In this document: positions 1-4,550 of the stretch, in pieces | Layout of the letters: each line of letters opens with the position of its first letter | How positions within the stretch are numbered: position 1 is the stretch's first letter | Assembly: GCA_021731205.1 (NCBI GenBank) | Contig: JAKFXV010000339.1 | Location: forward strand, 1-5,149 | Length of the DNA stretch: 5,149 nt | Direction: 5' to 3' | From: Nocardioides sp. | GTDB lineage: Bacteria > Actinomycetota > Actinomycetes > Propionibacteriales > Nocardioidaceae | The notes under the pieces: model-generated | Told to the model about the DNA's origin: nothing | What the model saw: the letters and a program-made list of their open reading frames with translations, nothing else | Databases searched by the model: none | Made by a program: the position numbers and the translations under genes

Positions 1-915
1 GGTTACGTCGGGTTCTATGCGGTGGGTGCCTATGTCGTGGCCGTGATGACCTCCCAGCACGCCAGTTGGCCGTTCCTCCTGACGATTCCCCTCGCGGTCG
101 CGGTGACCATGGTCTCCGGTGTGCTGTTGGGAGCACCGACGCTGCGGGTGCGCGGCGACTACCTCGCCATCGTCACCTTGGGGTTCGGTGAGATCATCCG
201 GCTCACGGCCGTCAATACCGACTGGCTGGGCGCGGCCGCCGGCATTCCCAAGGTCGGCAAGCCGCCCTCCATCGAGCTGTTCAGAGTGCCCCGGCTTGAC
301 TGGTCGACCGGTGTGCCGCTGTTGGACCACGACCGCGAGACCACCGCGTTGGTCTTCGGCGTGATCGACATCGTGCCTTACTACTGGCTCGCGCTCACGG
401 TGGTGATCTTGATCCTGCTCGCCGATGTGCTGATCAAGGACAGCCGAGTCGGACGTGCCTGGGAAGCGACCCGGGAGGACGAGGACGCAGCCGAGCTGAT
501 GGGAGTCCCGACGTTCCGCTTCAAGCTGTTGGCGTTCGCCATGGGCGCCTTCGTCGGTGGCCTGGCGGGTTCCTTGTTCGCGGGACGCCAGGGCTTCGTG
601 TCTCCACAGTCGTTCCCGATCTTGTTGTCGGTGCTGTTCTTGGCGGCCGTGGTGGTCGGCGGACAGGGCAACAGGTGGGGAGCCGTGGTCGGGGCGGTCA
701 TCGTCGCCTACCTTCCCGAACGTTTCCGCAGCCTGGGCCCGATCGAGATCGCGGAGTGGCGGGTCTTCATCTTCGGGGTCGCCTTGATGATCTTGGCGAT
801 CTACCGGCCGCAGGGCATCTTGCCGCCGCGTCGAACTCGCCGAGCGCGTGCAGTCGAGAAACAGCTCGACGAACTAGAGGGCGAATCGGCCGCGACGGGA
901 GTGGTCCATGGTTGA
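1..915 (+). CDS. livM: Branched-chain amino acid ABC transporter permease LivM, 5'-truncated by window edge
   Basis: This is the inner-membrane permease of a LivHMGF-type importer for leucine, isoleucine, valine or related substrates; it pairs with LivH to form the channel. Frame 1 is open from the first base, and the opening residues ([11 protein letters not shown]) are the usual LivM segment, so the true start lies upstream and the GTG at 22 is not the start. 304 residues are visible. The family block [20 protein letters not shown] is at visible residues 43-62. Hydrophobic spans lie near 23-45, 123-143, 172-190 and 200-235. The cytoplasmic EAA-like coupling loop ([21 protein letters not shown]) is at about 148-168 and contacts the ATPases. 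A non-membrane loop at about 70-120 should face outside, and the C-terminal tail is basic then acidic. The stop overlaps the livG start by 8 bases. Substrate specificity cannot be read from the permease. Confidence 0.95.
   Translation, partial: GYVGFYAVGAYVVAVMTSQHASWPFLLTIPLAVAVTMVSGVLLGAPTLRVRGDYLAIVTLGFGEIIRLTAVNTDWLGAAAGIPKVGKPPSIELFRVPRLDWSTGVPLLDHDRETTALVFGVIDIVPYYWLALTVVILILLADVLIKDSRVGRAWEATREDEDAAELMGVPTFRFKLLAFAMGAFVGGLAGSLFAGRQGFVSPQSFPILLSVLFLAAVVVGGQGNRWGAVVGAVIVAYLPERFRSLGPIEIAEWRVFIFGVALMILAIYRPQGILPPRRTRRARAVEKQLDELEGESAATGVVHG
897..901 (+). promoter_or_regulatory. Ribosome-binding site of livG, inside livM
   Basis: GGGAG lies 6 bases before the ATG at 908 and within the last codons of livM. 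It fixes the livG start and implies translational coupling with livM. Confidence 0.7.
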
Positions 916-1723
916 TCCAGTAGCCGCCACCTCCGACGACACGGGGGCCGCGAAGGTCCTCGAGGTCAAGAACGTCACGCTCAAGTTCGGCGGCCTGACC
1001 GCGCTCGACGACGTCAGCTTCGAGATTCGAGAGGGTGAGATCCTCGGCCTGATCGGTCCTAACGGCGCCGGCAAGACCACCTGCTTCAACGTCATGACCG
1101 GTGTGTACAAGCCGACCAGCGGCGAGGTCTGCTTCCTCGGAAGCCCGCTGACCGGCCGCAAGCGGTTCCAGATCACCAAACTCGGCATCGCCCGGACGTT
1201 CCAGAACATCCGATTGTTCCGCTCGATGACGGCTCTTGAGAACGTCATGGTGGGTGTCGACGCGCAGCACAAGGCGGGCCTGCTGTCCGCGCTCTTCCGA
1301 CTGCCACTGCACCGCCGGGAGGAGGCCGCGGGTCATGACCGAGCGATGGAGTTGCTCGAGTTCATGGGGCTCGCCGCCAAGTGTGACGAGTTGGCCTCAA
1401 ACCTGGCGTACGGCGAACAGCGCCGGCTCGAGATCGCGCGAGCTATGGCGACCGGCCCCAAGCTGCTGTGCCTGGACGAGCCCGCTGCCGGCTTCAACCC
1501 GGCCGAGAAGGCCACGCTGATGCAGTTGATCCGCCGGGTCCGCGACCAGGGTTACACGGTGCTGTTGATCGAACACGACATGCGCCTGGTCATGGGCGTC
1601 ACGGACCGGATCGTGGTCCTGGAGTTCGGCAAGCTGATCGCGGAGGGACCCCCGGCAGAGATCCGGGACAACCCGGCCGTGATCGCGGCCTACCTGGGGG
1701 TGGATGAAGCCGATGCTTCTTGA
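908..1723 (+). CDS. livG: Branched-chain amino acid ABC transporter ATP-binding protein LivG
   Basis: This is the cytoplasmic ATPase subunit that, with LivF, powers the LivHM channel. The 271-residue product has the full ABC set in order: A-loop region near F27, Walker A GPNGAGKT (50-57), Q-loop Q99 in TFQNIRLF, signature [14 protein letters not shown] (166-179), Walker B LLCLDEP with catalytic E191, D-loop AAGFNP (193-198) and switch histidine H223 in IEHDM. The YGEQRR signature and the LLIEHDM ending are LivG hallmarks that separate it from LivF. The C-terminus AAYLGVDE is typical of the pair. It is slightly longer than the usual roughly 255 residues because of a 15-20 residue N-terminal leader. 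The ATG at 908 is supported by GGGAG at 897-901. It overlaps livM by 8 bases and livF by 20. All catalytic residues are present, so it should be active. Confidence 0.96.
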   Translation: MVDPVAATSDDTGAAKVLEVKNVTLKFGGLTALDDVSFEIREGEILGLIGPNGAGKTTCFNVMTGVYKPTSGEVCFLGSPLTGRKRFQITKLGIARTFQNIRLFRSMTALENVMVGVDAQHKAGLLSALFRLPLHRREEAAGHDRAMELLEFMGLAAKCDELASNLAYGEQRRLEIARAMATGPKLLCLDEPAAGFNPAEKATLMQLIRRVRDQGYTVLLIEHDMRLVMGVTDRIVVLEFGKLIAEGPPAEIRDNPAVIAAYLGVDEADAS

Positions 1724-2432
1724 AGTAGACGGGTTGTGTGTCAACTACGGCCACATCGAAGCCATCCGCGACATCAGCTTCGGCGTCGAGGAAGGCACGG
1801 TCACGACCCTGATCGGTGCCAACGGTGCCGGCAAGACCACCACCCTGAAGACCCTGTCGGGCCTGCGGAAGGTGCGCGCGGGTCGGGTGCGTTTCGACGG
1901 CATCGACATCACGGATCTGCCTCCCTACGAGCGGGTCAAGCTCGGCATCTCCCAAGCCCCCGAGGGTCGAGGGGTGTTCGTCGGCATGAGCGTCCGGGAG
2001 AACCTCGACATGGGGGCTTTCGTCCGCAAGGACCGCAAGACCGCCGCCTACAAAGAGGATCTCGACCGGGTGCTGACCTTGTTCCCCCGTTTGGAGGAAC
2101 GGATCAACCAGATCGCGGGCACCATGTCCGGCGGCGAACAGCAGATGCTCTCGATCGGCCGGGCGTTGATGGCGAAACCACGAGTGATCCTGCTCGACGA
2201 ACCATCGATGGGATTGGCACCGAAGTTGATCGCGCAGATCTTCGGGATCATCCACGAGATCAATACCCAGGGCACGACGGTCCTGCTGGTCGAGCAGAAC
2301 GCCGCTCAGGCGCTCAAGGCCGCCGACATGGCCCACATCTTGGAGACCGGAGAGATCGTGCGCTCCGGGTCGGGCCAGGAACTCTCCGGAGACGACTCGG
2401 TCAAGGCGGCCTACCTCGGCGGCGACGTCTGA
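1704..2432 (+). CDS. livF: Branched-chain amino acid ABC transporter ATP-binding protein LivF
   Basis: This is the second cytoplasmic ATPase of the liv importer and the likely last gene of the operon. The 242-residue product has Walker A GANGAGKT (38-45), Q-loop Q84 in SQAPEGRGVF, signature MSGGEQQML (141-149), Walker B VILLDEPSMGLAP with E166, and VEQNAAQAL (196-204). The SQAPEGR and VEQNA motifs are diagnostic of LivF. Gln198 occupies the switch-histidine position, which is normal for LivF, so the two ATP sites of the LivG-LivF dimer are not equivalent. The start is uncertain: ATG 1704 gives a 20-base overlap with livG and ATG 1713 (Met4, giving MLLEVDGL) an 11-base overlap. The upstream G-rich run at 1696-1703 is about 3 bases from the first and 12 from the second, so neither spacing is ideal. 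No clear terminator follows, and the convergent DUF554 gene begins to read in 9 bases later. Confidence 0.95.
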   Translation: MKPMLLEVDGLCVNYGHIEAIRDISFGVEEGTVTTLIGANGAGKTTTLKTLSGLRKVRAGRVRFDGIDITDLPPYERVKLGISQAPEGRGVFVGMSVRENLDMGAFVRKDRKTAAYKEDLDRVLTLFPRLEERINQIAGTMSGGEQQMLSIGRALMAKPRVILLDEPSMGLAPKLIAQIFGIIHEINTQGTTVLLVEQNAAQALKAADMAHILETGEIVRSGSGQELSGDDSVKAAYLGGDV

Positions 2433-2441
2433 CGCAGCGGC

Positions 2442-3206
2442 CTACATCGAGCTGCCGACCAGCCAGGTGAGTAGTGGGGCGATCGCGAGCGCGGGCAGCA
2501 GATCGGCTACCGGAAGTGTCCGCAGACGCAGCAGCCTGATCGCAACGCCCACGAGCAGCAACCCGCCGGTGGCGCTCAGTGCCGCCACCTCAGCCGCGGG
2601 CAGGAGGTCTCCCAACAGGAAGCCGGCCACGGTCAACGAGCCTTGCACGACAAGGATCGTCAGCGCGCTCGCGGCCACCCCCCAGCCGAACGACGCCGCG
2701 AAGGCGATTGCGGCGAACCCGTCCAGGGTGGCCTTCAAGAACAGTTGGTCCGCCCCTCGCCCGAGTCCGTCACTGAGGGAGCCGAGGATGGTCAGCGGGC
2801 CAGCACAGAAGATCAAGGACGTGGTGACGAATCCCTCGATGAATCGCGACCGGGCCTCGCTGGCCGGGCCATCGTCGGAGCCCGGATCGCCACTCAAGCG
2901 TGCGCGGAGCCAGCCGCCGAGTCCCTCCAGACGATCTTCCAGCCGGAGCAGCGAGCCCACGATTCCACCCAAGAGCAAGGAACCCAGCACGATCAGCACA
3001 GGAGCGCTGGAGCCGACGACGTCGCTCAGCTCAGGGTCGAAGATGGCCGTTGCCGTGCTGCCTGCCACGAGCAGCGTCACGAGCCCCAGGGCGTCGGTGA
3101 CCACGTCCCTGGTGCGTTGGGGGAGACGCTGGCCGAGCAGCACACCGAGGCCGGCTCCGATGAGCACGGTCGCGATATTGACCGCCGTGCCTATCCCTGG
3201 AAACAC
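2442..3206 (-). CDS. DUF554 family (YqgA/YdfK-like) polytopic membrane protein
   Basis: The product is a 254-residue, very hydrophobic inner-membrane protein of unknown function. Family-typical blocks are visible: GTAVNIATVLIGAGLGVLLG (6-25), the charged LLRLEDRLEGLGGWL (86-100), FIEGFVTTSLIFCAGPLTILG (122-142) with SLSDGL after it, and LKATLDGFAAIAFAASFGWGV (157-177). Likely membrane spans are near 6-25, 38-55, 68-87, 126-143, 163-179, 182-201, 207-226 and 233-251. Residues 104-120 form a hydrophilic Gly/Ser/Asp loop. The GTG start at 3204-3206 is supported by GAGGAG at 3216-3221 on this strand with a 9-base spacer, and length matches the family. It converges on livF with a 9-base gap and is divergent from the acetyltransferase, so it is probably transcribed alone. 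No biochemical role should be inferred from the neighbouring liv genes, which lie on the other strand. Confidence 0.88.
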   Translation of the reverse strand: MFPGIGTAVNIATVLIGAGLGVLLGQRLPQRTRDVVTDALGLVTLLVAGSTATAIFDPELSDVVGSSAPVLIVLGSLLLGGIVGSLLRLEDRLEGLGGWLRARLSGDPGSDDGPASEARSRFIEGFVTTSLIFCAGPLTILGSLSDGLGRGADQLFLKATLDGFAAIAFAASFGWGVAASALTILVVQGSLTVAGFLLGDLLPAAEVAALSATGGLLLVGVAIRLLRLRTLPVADLLPALAIAPLLTWLVGSSM

Positions 3207-3215
3207 CTCGTCCGA

Positions 3216-3221
3216 CTCCTC
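3216..3221 (-). promoter_or_regulatory. Ribosome-binding site of the DUF554 gene
   Basis: On the minus strand this reads GAGGAG, 9 bases before the GTG at 3206. It is a strong match to the anti-Shine-Dalgarno complement and decides the start. Confidence 0.75.
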
Positions 3222-3237
3222 GCGACCGGCAAAGATT

Positions 3238-3263
3238 CGCCGCCCCGTCTATCCGGGGAGGCG
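3238..3263. other. Imperfect inverted repeat (hairpin) in the divergent spacer
   Basis: CGCC, then one mismatched base, then CCCCG (3243-3247), a six-base loop TCTATC, CGGGG (3254-3258), one mismatched base and GGCG (3260-3263). This gives nine G/C pairs around one G-A mismatch. It starts 32 bases upstream of the DUF554 start codon and has no T-run on either side, so an intrinsic terminator is unlikely. It could be a 5' leader hairpin of the DUF554 mRNA or a repressor operator. GC-rich DNA also produces such stems by chance. Confidence 0.4.
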
Positions 3264-3277
3264 CGAGTCAGCGTAGT

Positions 3278-3287
3278 CTGCGCGCAG
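3278..3287. other. Perfect 10-base palindrome CTGCGCGCAG
   Basis: A perfect palindrome in the divergent DUF554/acetyltransferase spacer. It overlaps a lone TANNNT hexamer (TAGTCT, 3274-3279) that could be a -10 element for the plus strand, although no -35-like sequence sits at the proper distance. It may be an operator, but the evidence is only its symmetry and location. Confidence 0.25.
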
Positions 3288-3315
3288 TGTTGTGCTCACG
3301 GGGGAGCTGGACACG

Positions 3316-3343
3316 CTCGGATGCACCTGTTCTCGGATGCACC
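3316..3343. repeat. Direct duplication of a 12-mer, CTCGGATGCACC
   Basis: Two exact copies, at 3316-3327 and 3332-3343, are separated by TGTT (period 16). They lie just upstream of the 15-base tandem repeats, whose cores also begin with CTCG. The whole stretch 3316-3395 is therefore a run of CTCG-led elements spaced 16, 22, 15 and 15 bases apart. Confidence 0.75.
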
Positions 3344-3350
3344 ATCAGTT

Positions 3351-3395
3351 TCGCTCGATTCAGTGTCGCTCGATTCACTAACTCTCGATTCAGTG
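3351..3395. repeat. Three tandem 15-base repeats with invariant core CTCGATTCA
   Basis: The units are 3351-3365 (TCGCTCGATTCAGTG), 3366-3380 (TCGCTCGATTCACTA) and 3381-3395 (ACTCTCGATTCAGTG). Units 1 and 2, and units 1 and 3, each match at 13 of 15 positions. The core CTCGATTCA is identical in all three (3354, 3369, 3384). The array ends 13 bases before the acetyltransferase ribosome-binding site and is AT-richer than its surroundings. It may be a regulator-binding array, a leader RNA element or simply a slippage-derived minisatellite. Confidence 0.85.
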
Positions 3396-3408
3396 TCGAC
3401 TTTGTCCC

Positions 3409-3413
3409 GGAGG
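3409..3413 (+). promoter_or_regulatory. Ribosome-binding site of the GNAT acetyltransferase gene
   Basis: GGAGG sits 8 bases before the ATG at 3422. This near-ideal spacing selects that ATG over the in-frame GTG at 3287. Confidence 0.8.
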
Positions 3414-3421
3414 CGCACATC

Positions 3422-4006
3422 ATGACTCGATCCCCCGTGACCTTGCGCGATGCGAACCGTGATGACGTTGCCCGGCTAGGAGATCTCTGGGGCCAGATCG
3501 TGCGACGCTCCGACGAGCAGGATCCCCTTGCGGATCTCAGCGAGATCGTCGATCGAGTCCTGCAGCGCGACGATCAGCGGATCGTGGTCGCGGAGTACGA
3601 CGGGCAGTTCGCCGGCGCTGTTCTCCTGCGGATCGCGCCACTCACGCCGCTGCACCTCGAGCCGGTCGTGCAGATCATCTCCCCGGAGGTGCTCCCGGAG
3701 TTCCGTCGTCGAGGTGTCGGCCGGGCGTTGATGGAGAGCGCCGCCAGCTTCGCTGAGGAGCACGCGATCGCCCACGTCGGCACGGCGTCCCTGAGCCGGT
3801 CTCGCGAGGCGAACCGATTCATGGCCCGACTGGGCCTTTCCCCGCATGCCACGCTCCGCGTGACGTCGACCCAGCTGCTGCGTTCGAAGCTGACCGGGCA
3901 GCGGGCCGCCGATCCCCGGCAGCCCGGACGGCAGATGGGCCAGATCCTCGCCGCTCGTCGCTCGCTACGCCGGGCCCAGGCTCTCGCAGCGGCGTCGCTC
4001 GACTAG
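3422..4006 (+). CDS. GNAT family N-acetyltransferase with basic C-terminal tail
   Basis: This is a predicted cytoplasmic acetyl-CoA-dependent N-acetyltransferase; the acceptor (protein N-terminus, lysine, small amine or antibiotic) cannot be told. In the 194-residue product the N-terminal strand and helix VTLRDANRDDVARLGDLW (6-23) is typical of the fold. Motif A spans about 82-102, with a beta strand VVQIISPEVL followed by the pyrophosphate-binding turn RRRGVGRAL (R95-x-x-G98-x-G100). The C-terminal motif SREANRFMARLGLSP (126-140) matches the usual A..FY.RLGF element, with Met in place of the common Tyr. Residues 154-185 form a basic, probably helical extension beyond the core GNAT domain; I recall similar tails in actinobacterial homologues but cannot confirm this. 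The ATG at 3422 is chosen because GGAGG precedes it by 8 bases. The frame is open back to GTG 3287, which would add 45 residues encoded partly by the tandem repeats. It converges on the thioesterase gene with a 23-base gap. Confidence 0.87.
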   Translation: MTRSPVTLRDANRDDVARLGDLWGQIVRRSDEQDPLADLSEIVDRVLQRDDQRIVVAEYDGQFAGAVLLRIAPLTPLHLEPVVQIISPEVLPEFRRRGVGRALMESAASFAEEHAIAHVGTASLSRSREANRFMARLGLSPHATLRVTSTQLLRSKLTGQRAADPRQPGRQMGQILAARRSLRRAQALAAASLD

Positions 4007-4029
4007 CCAGCTGGTCACTGCTCGAGTTT

Positions 4030-4467
4030 TCAGTTCGTCTGGAGCGGAATCAGGGCGCACGTGATCCGGGCCGTGCAGATCGCTCGATCCTCCTCGTCGA
4101 CGATCCGGACCTCCCAACTCGACAGCGTGCGACCCAGATGCAGCGGGGTGGCGACTCCGGTGACTTTCCCCGCCGTCGCCGCACGGTGGTGGGTGCCGTT
4201 GATGTCGACGCCCACGGCCGCTCGCCCCTCGGGCGCATGCAGTGCGGCGCCGATCGACCCGAGTGTCTCCGCGAGGACCAGCGACGCCCCCCCGTGCAGC
4301 AGTCCGACCGGTTGGGTATTGCCGGCCACCGGCATGGTGGCGACCAGCCGTTGCGCCGTGATCTCGGTCAACTCGATGCCCATCCGCGCATTGAGCGCCC
4401 CGACGCCGAGTGCGACCACCCTGGCGACGCGGTCGGGGTCGAGTTCTGGGATCCGTGACATGAGCAT
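4030..4467 (-). CDS. Hotdog-fold acyl-CoA thioesterase, PaaI/YdiI (MenI-like)
   Basis: The product is a 145-residue cytoplasmic thioesterase predicted to hydrolyse an aromatic or other acyl-CoA. NTQPVGLLHGGASLVLAETLGS (50-71) is the catalytic block of the YdiI/PaaI group: the H58-G59-G60 turn sits before the helix with the expected catalytic acid E67. VGVDINGTHHRAA (85-97), GKVTGVATPLHLGRTLSSWEVRI (100-122) and ARITCALI (133-140) follow the same order as in E. coli YdiI, which cleaves 1,4-dihydroxy-2-naphthoyl-CoA in menaquinone synthesis (MenI). Actinomycetes use menaquinone, so that role is plausible, but no men genes are nearby and PaaI-type phenylacetate functions are equally possible. 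The ATG at 4467 has a weak GTAGG (4476-4480, minus) 8 bases upstream; Met3 at 4461 is an alternative. It is divergent from polA across 83 bases. Confidence 0.88.
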   Translation of the reverse strand: MLMSRIPELDPDRVARVVALGVGALNARMGIELTEITAQRLVATMPVAGNTQPVGLLHGGASLVLAETLGSIGAALHAPEGRAAVGVDINGTHHRAATAGKVTGVATPLHLGRTLSSWEVRIVDEEDRAICTARITCALIPLQTN

Positions 4468-4538
4468 CAGTCTGGCCTACTGAGCCGGGGCGAAGCGTGT
4501 CCGGATCAGGTGCACCCGGCCGTGTCGTCGCCACCAAC

Positions 4539-4544
4539 TAGAGT
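4539..4544 (+). promoter_or_regulatory. Candidate -10 hexamer (TAGAGT) for a leaderless polA transcript
   Basis: TAGAGT fits the actinobacterial TANNNT -10 consensus and ends 6 bases before the GTG at 4551, so transcription would begin at or next to the start codon. No convincing -35 hexamer is seen 16-19 bases upstream, which is common at leaderless actinobacterial promoters. The overlapping AGAG (4540-4543) could instead act as a weak ribosome-binding site. The two readings exclude each other. Confidence 0.4.
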
Positions 4545-4550
4545 CCAGAT

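Noticed and set aside
22..24. GTG at 22 as the start of livM
   Set aside because: The frame is open to base 1 and the preceding residues GYVGFYA are part of the conserved LivM sequence, so the gene is cut by the window edge.
767..1336. Minus-strand 189-codon open frame opposite livM and livG
   Set aside because: It is a shadow of strongly conserved plus-strand genes in GC-rich DNA. It has no recognisable motif and no suitable start context.
2296..2301. Glutamine in place of the ABC switch histidine in LivF (Q198)
   Set aside because: It looks like a missing catalytic residue, but VEQN is the normal LivF motif, so it is not a defect or novelty.
1599..2336. Minus-strand 245-codon open frame opposite livF
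   Set aside because: It is a codon-bias mirror of livF, with Arg/Gly/Pro-rich low-information sequence and no family features.
2434..2455. Possible terminator at the livF/DUF554 junction
   Set aside because: GCAGC and GCTGC form only a five-pair stem around a 12-base loop with no T-run on either strand.
1736..2470. Plus-strand 244-codon frame overlapping livF
   Set aside because: The Arg/His/Gly-rich translation is typical of an out-of-frame reading of a GC-rich gene; livF in the other frame carries all ABC motifs.
2479..2486. GCGATCGC palindrome
   Set aside because: It is a single copy inside the DUF554 coding region and is easily produced by chance at this base composition.
2467..3276. 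Long plus-strand open frame (269 codons) opposite the DUF554 gene
   Set aside because: Its translation is Ser/Pro/Arg-rich with no domain, whereas the minus strand gives a clear DUF554 protein with a ribosome-binding site. Another long plus frame at 2643-3425 is rejected on the same grounds.
4001..4030. Possible terminator between the acetyltransferase and the thioesterase
   Set aside because: GACTAG and CTGGTC (4001-4006 and 4011-4016) can form a six-pair stem with one G-U pair and a four-base loop. The stem is weak and TTTT at 4027-4030 lies 11 bases beyond it, so it is not a convincing intrinsic terminator.
3965..4537. Minus-strand 190-codon frame overlapping the thioesterase
   Set aside because: It is an Arg/Gly/Thr-rich shadow in a different frame of the well-supported hotdog thioesterase.
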